From NCBI GenBank assembly GCA_902766515.1, contig CACXEB010000414.1, positions 1 through 5,758 of the forward strand: DNA of 5,758 nt, written 5' to 3'. This stretch comes from an uncultured Eubacteriales bacterium. GTDB lineage: Bacteria; Bacillota_A; Clostridia; Christensenellales; Aristaeellaceae. Below, one piece after another: positions 1-5,252 of the stretch. The notes beneath the pieces were generated by a model. That model saw only the letters and a program-made list of their open reading frames with translations, had not been told where the DNA came from and did not search any database. Position 1 is the first letter of the stretch; each line of letters begins with the position of its first letter. The position numbers and the translations under genes are program-made.

Positions 1-1
1 G

Positions 2-1474
2 GGCGAGCCGATCCACTGGATCCTGACCGCGACGAACACCACCGAAGCGCCCATCACGGACGTCACCGTCACCGACAAAGGCGTGATTGTGGGCACCTTC
101 AGCGTCATCAACCCCGCGGAGACCGTGACGTGCAGCGTGCCGGACCACATCGTCACAGCGTATGAAGAGGACGTGGTGGGCTATGTGAAGAACGCCGCCG
201 TGGCCGAAGGCAAGGACGCGGACGGCTATCCGCAGAGCTGGCCCAGCAACGAGGCCACCGCCCCGACACAGAAGCTCCCGGGCAAGGAGGACACCTCCGG
301 CCGGAACAGCGCCATCCTGACCAAGGCCGAGGCACATTCGCCTGCGAATGGAGCGTATTACCAGCCGGGCGAGGCCGTCGGCTATGTGATCACCGTCAGA
401 AACACGGGGGACGCGGCGCTGACGAACCTGATCCTTACCGACAGCCTAGCGGGCTTTACCCCGATCGCTGCCCTGGACCACCTCGCGCCCGGGGCGATGG
501 AGACCTTTGCCTATACCTGCACCGTCCAGGAGAGCGACGCCGTCCATCCATTCCTGGTCAACAGCGCCATCCTTACCTGTTCCACCGACGATGGCATGCC
601 CTGTACGCCGCTGATCAGCACGGTGTTCTCCAGGCTTCCGGGCACGGACCCTTCGGGCTTTGACCTGGACCTGCTGCCCCGGGAAGGCGAAACCTGCAGT
701 CTGACGCTTGAAGCCCTGGGCGACGGCGAGGCGCGTTACACCCTGTCCGCCTGTGCGGAGCATCTGCCTGCCGCCCAGGCTGCCGAATCCGCAGCGCAGG
801 CGGGCGACTGGGACCGGGCTGCGGACATCTGGCGCGGGGAGCTGGAAAAGCTGTATGCGGTCCTCTATGCGGCAGGTGACTCCGAGGCCAGGAGCGCGGT
901 GATGGAGGACCGGGTTTTCCATGACGATTATCTTGGGCGGTACGCGGCCGCCGCGGCTTCCGGCAGCGGCGCCGGTGCGGTCCTGGCAGAGACGCTGCGC
1001 CTGAAGTGCGCCACCCTGTGCTGCGCCATCCACACCATGCCGAAGGACCTGCCGGACAGTCTCACGGGACAGTACATGGCCCTGGAATCCGCAGAAAAGC
1101 ATGAAGCGAACGGACGGGAAATCTCCAGCCTGGCCGGGAACGGCTGCGAGGTCGTCGAGCGGTTTGACGGCACAGGCGCCTTGGCGTTGAACGATACCCT
1201 GCGCCTGGCTGCCGGCAAAGATCCGGCCGTGGCATTCAACCGGGGCGCGGCGCTGTGGCAAATGGCGCTGGACGATACGCTGAACGTCATCTATGAGGCC
1301 GCCGCTGTGGAGCGCAAGCAGGCCATCGCCGCCTGGCGCAGATCCCTGGACAGCCTGCTGCCCGCCGAACGGCGCCTGCTGACCCTGATGTACAGCAGCA
1401 ACCGGGCAATCATTGAGGAACAGCTGATGAACCTGTACAAAGATGCCGTCCTGTGCACGGAGAAGCTCCGCTGA
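2..1474 (+). CDS. Partial extracellular DUF11-repeat protein with C-terminal LprI-like helical segments
   Basis: The reading frame is open from base 2 to the TGA at 1472-1474 (490 codons), so the gene begins upstream of the window. The GTG at 83 is internal, because DUF11-like sequence precedes it. Codons 1-75 and about 100-200 are two beta-rich repeats of the DUF11 type ('GEPIHWILTATNTT', 'PGEAVGYVITVRNTGDAALT', each ending near 'VKNAAV' or 'LVNSAIL'). Such repeats are known from secreted and cell-surface proteins. From about codon 250 the protein becomes helical. A stretch near codons 265-320 (WDRAADIWRGELEKLYAVLY) and another near 415-490 (ALWQMALDDTLNVIYEAAAV, AAWRRSLDSLLPAERRLL) share a pattern like the LprI lysozyme-inhibitor N-terminal domain. 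No LPXTG sorting signal or membrane anchor is seen at the C-terminus. The surface location is inferred; the function is unknown. The gene ends 66 bases before the phosphoglucomutase, so co-transcription is possible. Confidence 0.8.
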   Translation, partial: GEPIHWILTATNTTEAPITDVTVTDKGVIVGTFSVINPAETVTCSVPDHIVTAYEEDVVGYVKNAAVAEGKDADGYPQSWPSNEATAPTQKLPGKEDTSGRNSAILTKAEAHSPANGAYYQPGEAVGYVITVRNTGDAALTNLILTDSLAGFTPIAALDHLAPGAMETFAYTCTVQESDAVHPFLVNSAILTCSTDDGMPCTPLISTVFSRLPGTDPSGFDLDLLPREGETCSLTLEALGDGEARYTLSACAEHLPAAQAAESAAQAGDWDRAADIWRGELEKLYAVLYAAGDSEARSAVMEDRVFHDDYLGRYAAAAASGSGAGAVLAETLRLKCATLCCAIHTMPKDLPDSLTGQYMALESAEKHEANGREISSLAGNGCEVVERFDGTGALALNDTLRLAAGKDPAVAFNRGAALWQMALDDTLNVIYEAAAVERKQAIAAWRRSLDSLLPAERRLLTLMYSSNRAIIEEQLMNLYKDAVLCTEKLR

Positions 1475-1528
1475 CATTGGACGCGGCCCGGTGGCAGGTG
1501 TCAGCATGCCAATATATTCAAACTGACT

Positions 1529-1534
1529 GAGGTG
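1529..1534 (+). promoter_or_regulatory. Ribosome binding site that fixes the pgmB start
   Basis: GAGGTG lies six bases before the ATG at 1541. The in-frame GTG at 1532 is part of this site, so it is unlikely to be the start; ATG 1541 gives MKLQAVIFDLDGV, the usual N-terminus of the family. No convincing -35/-10 pair was found in 1475-1528. Confidence 0.75.
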
Positions 1535-1540
1535 AATGAT

Positions 1541-2182
1541 ATGAAGCTGCAAGCGGTGATTTTTGACCTGGACGGCGTGATCTGCTTTACCGACGAATAC
1601 CATTACCGCGCCTGGAAAGCCATGGCGGATGAGTTGGGCATTCCCTTTGACCGGACGAGCAACAACCGGCTGCGGGGCGTGAGCCGCATGGCGAGCCTGG
1701 AGATCATCCTCGAACAGTACCACGGCCCGGCCCTGTCCACGGAGGATAAGCTCCGGCTCGCGGAAAAAAAGAACGTGCTGTACCGGGAGTTCCTGCGCCA
1801 GATGAGCCCCGCGGACCTGAGCGGCGAGGTGCGCCGGACGCTGGACGCCCTGAAAGGGATGGGCCTGAAGCTGGCCATCGGATCATCGTCCAGGAATACC
1901 CCGTTCATCCTGGAACGGATCGGCCTGGGCGGCTATTTCGACGCGGTCAGCGACGGCAATTCGATCACCCGCTCCAAGCCGGATCCGGAGGTCTTCCTGA
2001 AGGCGGCGGAAATGCTGGGCATCGCCCCGGAACGCTGCCTGGTGGTGGAGGACGCGGTGTCCGGCGCGCAGGCGGGCCATGCCGGCGGCATGCTGGTGGC
2101 CTGCGTCGGCGACGCCGCCGAGCACGGTGCGGGGGACTATAACATGAAGAGCATCCGTGAGCTGACGGCCATCATTGAATAA
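1541..2182 (+). CDS. pgmB: Beta-phosphoglucomutase (HAD superfamily)
   Basis: This cytoplasmic enzyme interconverts beta-glucose 1-phosphate and glucose 6-phosphate through a phospho-aspartate and a beta-glucose 1,6-bisphosphate intermediate. It usually acts after maltose, trehalose or similar disaccharide phosphorylases. The 213 residues match the family's usual length of about 220. Visible motifs are the nucleophile and acid/base aspartates D9 and D11 (FDLDGV), T17 and H21 in 'FTDEYHYRAWKA', the cap-domain substrate loop RGVSR with R49, K77, motif II serines (IGSSSRN, 114-119), motif III K146 (SKPDPEVF) and the magnesium-binding E170-D171 (VVEDAVSGAQAG). These line up with the Lactococcus lactis enzyme as I recall it. 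The ATG at 1541 is chosen for its ribosome binding site. It sits 18 bases before the esterase gene, probably in one operon. No disaccharide phosphorylase is in the window. A related HAD sugar phosphatase is less likely, because the EYHxxAWK and GVSR signatures are specific to this mutase. Confidence 0.93.
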   Translation: MKLQAVIFDLDGVICFTDEYHYRAWKAMADELGIPFDRTSNNRLRGVSRMASLEIILEQYHGPALSTEDKLRLAEKKNVLYREFLRQMSPADLSGEVRRTLDALKGMGLKLAIGSSSRNTPFILERIGLGGYFDAVSDGNSITRSKPDPEVFLKAAEMLGIAPERCLVVEDAVSGAQAGHAGGMLVACVGDAAEHGAGDYNMKSIRELTAIIE

Positions 2183-2188
2183 AGGAGG
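2183..2188 (+). promoter_or_regulatory. Strong ribosome binding site of the esterase gene
   Basis: A perfect AGGAGG directly follows the pgmB stop codon (2180-2182). Its spacing to the ATG at 2201 is 12 bases, longer than usual. The tight coupling supports one transcript for pgmB and the esterase. Confidence 0.65.
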
Positions 2189-2200
2189 CTGGAACCTGTC

Positions 2201-3207
2201 ATGAACGCTGAATTCTATGAGCTGAATACGGAGCGCTGGGTCACCCTGACGGCTTACCTGCAGGGGACAGGGGGCGAGTTCGTCGGGCTGACGGAGCGGC
2301 CGGCGGTCCTGGTGCTCCCCGGCGGCGGCTATCATTTCTGCTCGGACCGCGAGGCGGATCCGGTGGCCTTCCCGTACCTGAAGGCGGGCTATCACGTCTT
2401 TATCCTGCGCTACTCCGTGAACGAGCAGGCGGAATGGCCCCATCCCCTGGATGATTATGAGCAGGCGATGGATTTCATTCTCGGCCATGCCGGCGAATGG
2501 CATGTCGCCGCGGACCGGATCGCGGTCATCGGCTTCTCTGCCGGCGGCCACCTGGCGGCTTCTGCTGCGACGATGTCCAGGCGCCGCCCCGCCGCGGCGA
2601 TCCTGGGCTATCCCGTGATCGACGGTGCGTGCGCCCGCGACTACCTGCCCTCCGCGCCGGACGTGCCCTCAGCGGTCACCCCGGAGACCTGCCCCTGCTT
2701 CATATTCGCCACACGCACGGACAACCTGGTGCCTGTGAAAACGCCCTGCACATGGCCGATGCCCTGTGCAGAAACGATGTCGCTTTTGAATGCCATATCT
2801 ACGGCAACGGCCCCCATGGCCTGTCCACGGGAGATGTGAGCGTCAACCGCGGCCGTTTCTGCGCGCGGTACGCCGACTGGACGGTGGACAGCCTGGCCTG
2901 GCTGGAGGACGTCATGGGCGGGATGAGCCCCGGCGGCCTGACGGCGCCGCGGTTCGGCGCCCGGGTCAACGGCAACCGTGACAGCGTCCTGAGCGTTGAC
3001 TGCACGCTGTCGCACCTGCGGAAGTTCCCGGAGGCGCTGAAGGCGCTGGAGGAATGCCTGCCGGGGAAGGACGTGTTCGCGTCTGCGCCGCCCGCGGCTG
3101 CGCATGTGATTACCCTGCGCGACGGCCTCGCCTATGCGGGCCTGGCTCCGGAGGCAGCGGAACAGATCGAATCGCGGCTGAATGCCATCCCCAACGCAGC
3201 GGAATGA
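2201..3207 (+). CDS. Alpha/beta-hydrolase esterase, reading frame broken by a one-base shift
   Basis: The frame from ATG 2201 encodes an Aes-like (COG0657) carbohydrate esterase. It shows the oxyanion-hole motif PGGGY (40-44), 'SDREADPVAFPYLKAGYHVF', the nucleophile elbow GFSAGG (Ser113) and the acid region ATRTDNLVPV (Asp174). At codon 180 (2738-2740) the similarity moves to the -1 frame, where 'NALHMADALCRNDVAFECHI' and the catalytic His206 (GPHGLS) follow. Read without the shift, the frame runs to a stop at 2839 and loses the histidine. Adding one A gives a continuous 335-residue protein. The catalytic domain ends near residue 240, and a helical C-terminal domain follows. No signal peptide is seen, so it is probably cytoplasmic. 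The likely role is deacylation of acetylated sugars or xylo-oligosaccharides, which is family inference. Whether the shift is a real mutation or a sequencing or assembly error cannot be told here. If real, the product is probably inactive. Confidence 0.85.
2735..2743 (+). other. Frameshift point in the esterase gene
   Basis: The sequence reads GTGAAAACGCC, where the family pattern V-P-V-K/E-N-A-L would need GTGAAAAACGCC. One A appears to be missing from an A-run, with four present and five expected. The run is in zero frame GTG AAA ACG, so it does not form a canonical X-XXY-YYZ slippery heptamer, and programmed frameshifting is unlikely. Confidence 0.75.
2740..3207 (+). CDS. 3' part of the esterase gene in the shifted frame: catalytic histidine and C-terminal helical domain
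   Basis: This is the continuation of the esterase gene, not a separate gene; an automatic caller would likely start it at the ATG at 2752, which has no ribosome binding site. It carries the catalytic His (GPHGLSTGD) and the last helix of the hydrolase fold (ADWTVDSLAWLEDVM). After a linker (TAPRFGARVNGNRD) comes a roughly 70-residue domain: 'VLSVDCTLSHLRKFPEALKA', LEECLPG, a linker, ITLRDGLAYAGLAPEAAEQI. Its layout of 'short strand, helix ending in LPG, then a helix-rich end' resembles small DUF1858-like helical tails that I recall from gut clostridial esterases and glycosidases. That resemblance is recall only, and the role of the tail is unknown. Confidence 0.7.
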   Translation, partial: NALHMADALCRNDVAFECHIYGNGPHGLSTGDVSVNRGRFCARYADWTVDSLAWLEDVMGGMSPGGLTAPRFGARVNGNRDSVLSVDCTLSHLRKFPEALKALEECLPGKDVFASAPPAAAHVITLRDGLAYAGLAPEAAEQIESRLNAIPNAAE

Positions 3208-3211
3208 TATA

Positions 3212-3373
3212 ATACTGCTTTCCGTCTAAAACATATACATCTGCAAGCGCCTTTTCCGCCCAGGCCGCGCTACACTACGGTCGACGTAGCGCTGCTACAC
3301 CTCCCTTCGTTCCACTTGGCCGGGACGAAAAATCCATCTTGCATCTGTACATGTTTTAGACGTCAATCAGTAT
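3212..3373. repeat. Large imperfect palindrome with internal hairpin (MITE- or REP-like element)
   Basis: The outer arms begin ATACTG (3212-3217) and end CAGTAT (3368-3373). Inside them GTCTAAAACAT (3224-3234) pairs perfectly with ATGTTTTAGAC (3351-3361). The 24-base blocks 3224-3247 and 3338-3361 match at 21 positions as inverted copies. Pairing continues more loosely through 3251-3266 (CTTTTCCGCCCAGGCC) against 3316-3333 (TTGGCCGGGACGAAAAAT). The centre holds a separate perfect hairpin, GCGCTAC (3267-3273) with GTAGCGC (3286-3292), around the palindrome GTCGAC. A seven-base direct repeat GCTACAC occurs at 3269-3275 and 3294-3300. No open reading frame of note and no clear target-site duplication are seen. 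It starts five bases after the esterase stop codon. It could be a non-autonomous mobile element or a structured 3' RNA; copy number in the genome would decide. Confidence 0.7.
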
Positions 3374-3376
3374 AAG

Positions 3377-3414
3377 AACCCCTGGACCGCGCCATGAAAC
3401 GGTTCAGGGGTTTT
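3377..3414. terminator. Rho-independent terminator, probably serving both strands
   Basis: A 13-base stem, AACCCCTGGACCG (3377-3389) with CGGTTCAGGGGTT (3400-3412), contains one G-T wobble and a 10-base loop, and runs into TTTT on the plus strand. Read on the minus strand the stem is followed by CTTATA, a weaker T-rich tail. It lies between the converging esterase and nuclease-like genes and could end transcripts from both sides; the plus direction looks stronger. Confidence 0.8.
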
Positions 3415-3454
3415 GTGAGCCCGTGGTCAGCGCATTCCGGAGAAAACCGGGTTC

Positions 3455-4219
3455 TCAGTTCAGAAAGCGGAGGTACTCGTCGAAAACATTGAACAGCATA
3501 TCGCCGGAGCAGACCGGCAGGACGGCGTCCGTGTTCCCGATCCGGATGAACCGGAAAAGCTCCGGGGCGCCCGTCAGCACCAGCGCCGGTATGATATCGT
3601 ATCCGGGCCCGAAGATGATCTCCAGGTAAGGGCAGTATTTCGCCGACTGCAGGACCTCGTCGGGCTGGATTTCATCCTTCATCTTGAATTCCAGGGAGAA
3701 GACCTTTGCTTCCGTAATGACCAGCACGTCCGCGTAGATCCGTACGCGCCGCGCGCGCTTGATGCGGAACTCAAAGGCGATCTCCCAATCCAGGCACCTG
3801 TCGCCCATCATGTGCCGCAGGTCGTCGAACAGCCGGACCATCTGCGCCCTGCAGTCCCGGAAGGAATGCATCAGCCCGCGGGTATCGTTCAGGTTCCGCC
3901 CGATGTTCGTGCACCCTTCCGTCATCTTTGCCAGCCATGCGGCCTCGTCCAGGACCAGGAATTCCCTGACCGGCCCGTAATATCCCGAAAACTCCTGAAG
4001 CCCCGTGTGGGGACGCCCCTGGCGGATGATCCCGTGCCACCTGAAATCCGCGTCCTGCCAGCAGATCTCCCGCAGGAGCGGCGAGGCGTACAGCACCCGG
4101 TTGACCGTTTTATGATCCAGCGAAAGCATCCTGGCGATCTCCCGCGCCCTGATGCCCCCGCTCCGGCAGATGGCGGCGCACACGGCGATCTCCACATCAT
4201 CTCCCGTCTTCAGCGCCAT
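3455..4219 (-). CDS. Helix-turn-helix protein with a PD-(D/E)XK nuclease-like domain
   Basis: This 254-residue protein has two visible parts. Residues 8-62 form a winged or helix-turn-helix domain ('GGIRAREIARMLSLDHKTVN', then CWQDADFRWH), of a kind that precedes nuclease or helicase domains in Clostridia. Residues 140-218 show a PD-(D/E)XK fold pattern: E146 (WEIAFEF), D164 (YADVLVI), the E177-x-K179 pair in SLEFKMKD, then Q191 and Y195 in LQSAKY, and a closing strand IIPALVLTGA. The E-F-K-M-K-D segment resembles the nuclease-like part of DUF2075-type proteins as I recall them. Residues 83-139 are helical and unassigned. The active-site residues seem intact, so DNA cleavage is plausible but inferred; target and partner are unknown. 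The start at 4219 is chosen over the in-frame ATG at 4279, because it has a strong ribosome binding site and the upstream ATG overlaps the -10 box. It is divergent from a decayed primase/PLD gene, which suggests a former shared role in defence or DNA repair. Confidence 0.8.
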   Translation of the reverse strand: MALKTGDDVEIAVCAAICRSGGIRAREIARMLSLDHKTVNRVLYASPLLREICWQDADFRWHGIIRQGRPHTGLQEFSGYYGPVREFLVLDEAAWLAKMTEGCTNIGRNLNDTRGLMHSFRDCRAQMVRLFDDLRHMMGDRCLDWEIAFEFRIKRARRVRIYADVLVITEAKVFSLEFKMKDEIQPDEVLQSAKYCPYLEIIFGPGYDIIPALVLTGAPELFRFIRIGNTDAVLPVCSGDMLFNVFDEYLRFLN

Positions 4220-4226
4220 CCCCGAT

Positions 4227-4234
4227 CCCCCTCT
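4227..4234 (-). promoter_or_regulatory. Ribosome binding site that fixes the nuclease-like gene start
   Basis: On the minus strand AGAGGGGG lies seven bases before the ATG whose first base is 4219. The two upstream in-frame ATGs (first bases 4279 and 4270) have no such site. Confidence 0.7.
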
Positions 4235-4277
4235 TCCCGCCGCCGTTCGCCCTGAGGCATTCCGCTTCATCCGGTTC

Positions 4278-4306
4278 ATTGTAGCAGATCATGCCAAATG
4301 AAACAA
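4278..4306 (-). promoter_or_regulatory. Promoter of the nuclease-like gene
   Basis: On the minus strand a -35 box TTGTTT (4306-4301) and a -10 box TACAAT (4283-4278) are separated by exactly 17 bases. Transcription would begin near 4270, leaving a leader of about 50 bases before the ATG at 4219. The -10 box overlaps the possible ATG at 4279, which argues against that start. Confidence 0.6.
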
Positions 4307-4321
4307 GACAGGAGATCAATC

Positions 4322-4906
4322 ATGACCCAGGAAACCGTAACCGGAGCACAGTATGAGCGCCTGGTGGAGCGCTGCCGCGGCGGCTGACCATGAGCATGCA
4401 GAAACGCATGGGTGCCTGGGATGTGCCCGCTGCCGTAAACGAAATGCCAGCAGTGTTCCAATCCGGATGATATGCCCTATTTCGGAATCCGGGATGATAT
4501 TGGTGGCAGGTCCTGCGGATACCCGTCCGGAACATGCCGCGGGTGATTTACTGTGCGGAATATGACGGAAGCTGCTTCAGCCTGCCGCGGGACCGCACGG
4601 ACTGGCTTATCCGCGCGGGTCAGCGAAAACGCCCATCCCATCCGGGTATGCGTGATCACAAGGCCCTGCGGCGCGTTCCAGGGAAAAGCCTCCTCAGACG
4701 CCGGGCAGGCCATTCAGCGCTTGCGGGTCTGCGGCGCCGATGTGATCTGCAGGGACGCCATCCACCAGAAATTTGCGATTATTGATGAGAAAACCGTCTG
4801 GTACGGCAGCATCAACCTGCTTTCTTTCGGCGCCTCTCAGGAAAGCATCATCCGAATCGTGACCGGCAGCGCAGCGCGGACGCTGGCTCAGTCGGTCGGT
4901 ATGTGA
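4322..4906 (+). pseudogene. Decayed remnant of a TOTE-like primase-helicase protein with a C-terminal PLD domain
   Basis: A ribosome binding site (AGGAGA, 4310-4315) and ATG 4322 open a frame beginning MTQETVTGAQYERLVERCRGG. It then meets in-frame stops at 4385, 4391, 4436 and 4544. Between the stops the same frame encodes a zinc-cluster pattern: C26 and C35 in ACRNAWVPGMCPLP, then C42 and C45 in TKCQQCSN (C-x8-C-x6-C-x2-C). I recall this pattern at the N-terminus of TOTE-type archaeo-eukaryotic primase proteins fused to SF2 helicases. After about 4613 the frame reads 'RVCVITRP', then a phospholipase-D HKD motif HQKFAIID (4763-4786; H, K and D present) with VWYGSINLLSFG, ending at the TGA at 4904-4906. 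A frame-1 stretch near 4534-4610 (MPRVIYCAEYDGSCFSLPRD) may be a piece of the lost linker before the helicase. Most of the primase and helicase domains are deleted, so the gene is almost surely dead. The HKD part is the firmest call; the TOTE assignment is moderate. Confidence 0.7.
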
Positions 4907-5144
4907 AGCGATTCAAAATGATTGCAGGTTGTGAATGCACACCATGCGATGATTTGGGATGGCTGTCTCTCATTCCATGCTCTCAATGCAATACAGCACG
5001 AAGGTAAAATCATAATCCTCAAAACGGTTAATGAAGTCTTCTCCCCTCATGCCATCCTGCAGTGCCTGCAGCATCCGGTCACAAACGCTGTTGAAATGAC
5101 CGCACATAAAAAATCGGCAGCGCGTTTATAAAGATAAGCGGCAC
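4907..5144. other. AT-richer intergenic region without a convincing gene
   Basis: Between the pseudogene stop and the isomerase promoter the base composition is visibly lower in GC than in the flanking genes. Apart from the doubtful 45-residue minus ORF, I see no RNA gene, repeat or terminator here. It probably belongs to the same decaying insert as the pseudogene. Confidence 0.5.
4970..5107 (-). CDS. Possible small minus-strand ORF or gene remnant (45 residues)
   Basis: The frame runs from ATG (first base 5107) to the TGA ending at 4970 and encodes MCGHFNSVCDRMLQALQDGM followed by RGEDFINRFEDYDFTFVLYC and IESME. The composition looks protein-like: amphipathic, acidic and aromatic at the end. 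There is no ribosome binding site before the ATG, and an in-frame stop lies close upstream, so it may be the tail of a decayed gene. I do not recognise the family. The overlapping plus ORF at 4922-5131 looks less protein-like. Confidence 0.25.
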   Translation of the reverse strand: MCGHFNSVCDRMLQALQDGMRGEDFINRFEDYDFTFVLYCIESME

Positions 5145-5173
5145 TTGCAACTTGGAGGGATTATCTGTATAAT
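5145..5173 (+). promoter_or_regulatory. Promoter of the glucose-6-phosphate isomerase gene
   Basis: TTGCAA (-35, 5145-5150) and a perfect TATAAT (-10, 5168-5173) are separated by 17 bases, a near-consensus housekeeping sigma promoter. The leader to the ATG at 5253 is about 70 bases. It contains a GC-rich stretch with CGGCC (5188-5192) and GGCCG (5208-5212), which could form a weak hairpin. No known riboswitch is recognised. Confidence 0.75.
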
Positions 5174-5252
5174 AGGGGTTGTCATACGGCCCGGCGCGCG
5201 TGTGGCTGGCCGGACTTCGAAAATGGTGCGAAAATGGAAAGGAAGAATGATC

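Noticed and set aside
1491..1510. TGGCA/TGCCA inverted repeat before pgmB
   Set aside because: Only five base pairs, with no T-tract; too weak for a terminator or operator call.
446..1723. Long minus-strand ORF (425 codons) opposite the DUF11 gene
   Set aside because: It overlaps two well-supported plus genes and has no family-like motifs; long antisense frames are common in GC-rich coding DNA.
1883..2551. Minus-strand ORF opposite pgmB and the esterase
   Set aside because: It overlaps motifs of both real genes and shows no recognisable domain.
2735..2743. Programmed -1 frameshift in the esterase
   Set aside because: The zero-frame codons GTG AAA ACG do not make a slippery heptamer, and no stimulatory structure was recognised; a lost base is simpler.
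3208..3213. TATAAT sequence just after the esterase stop codon
   Set aside because: No -35 box at 16-18 bases upstream, and no gene follows on the plus strand before the terminator.
3812..4255. Plus-strand ORF of 147 codons opposite the nuclease-like gene
   Set aside because: Proline- and arginine-rich shadow of the minus-strand gene, with no ribosome binding site.
4385..4546. TGA read-through or an alternative genetic code in the 4322 frame
   Set aside because: One of the four stops is TAA, real genes here end in TGA and TAA, and the protein lacks its central domains, so decay explains it better.
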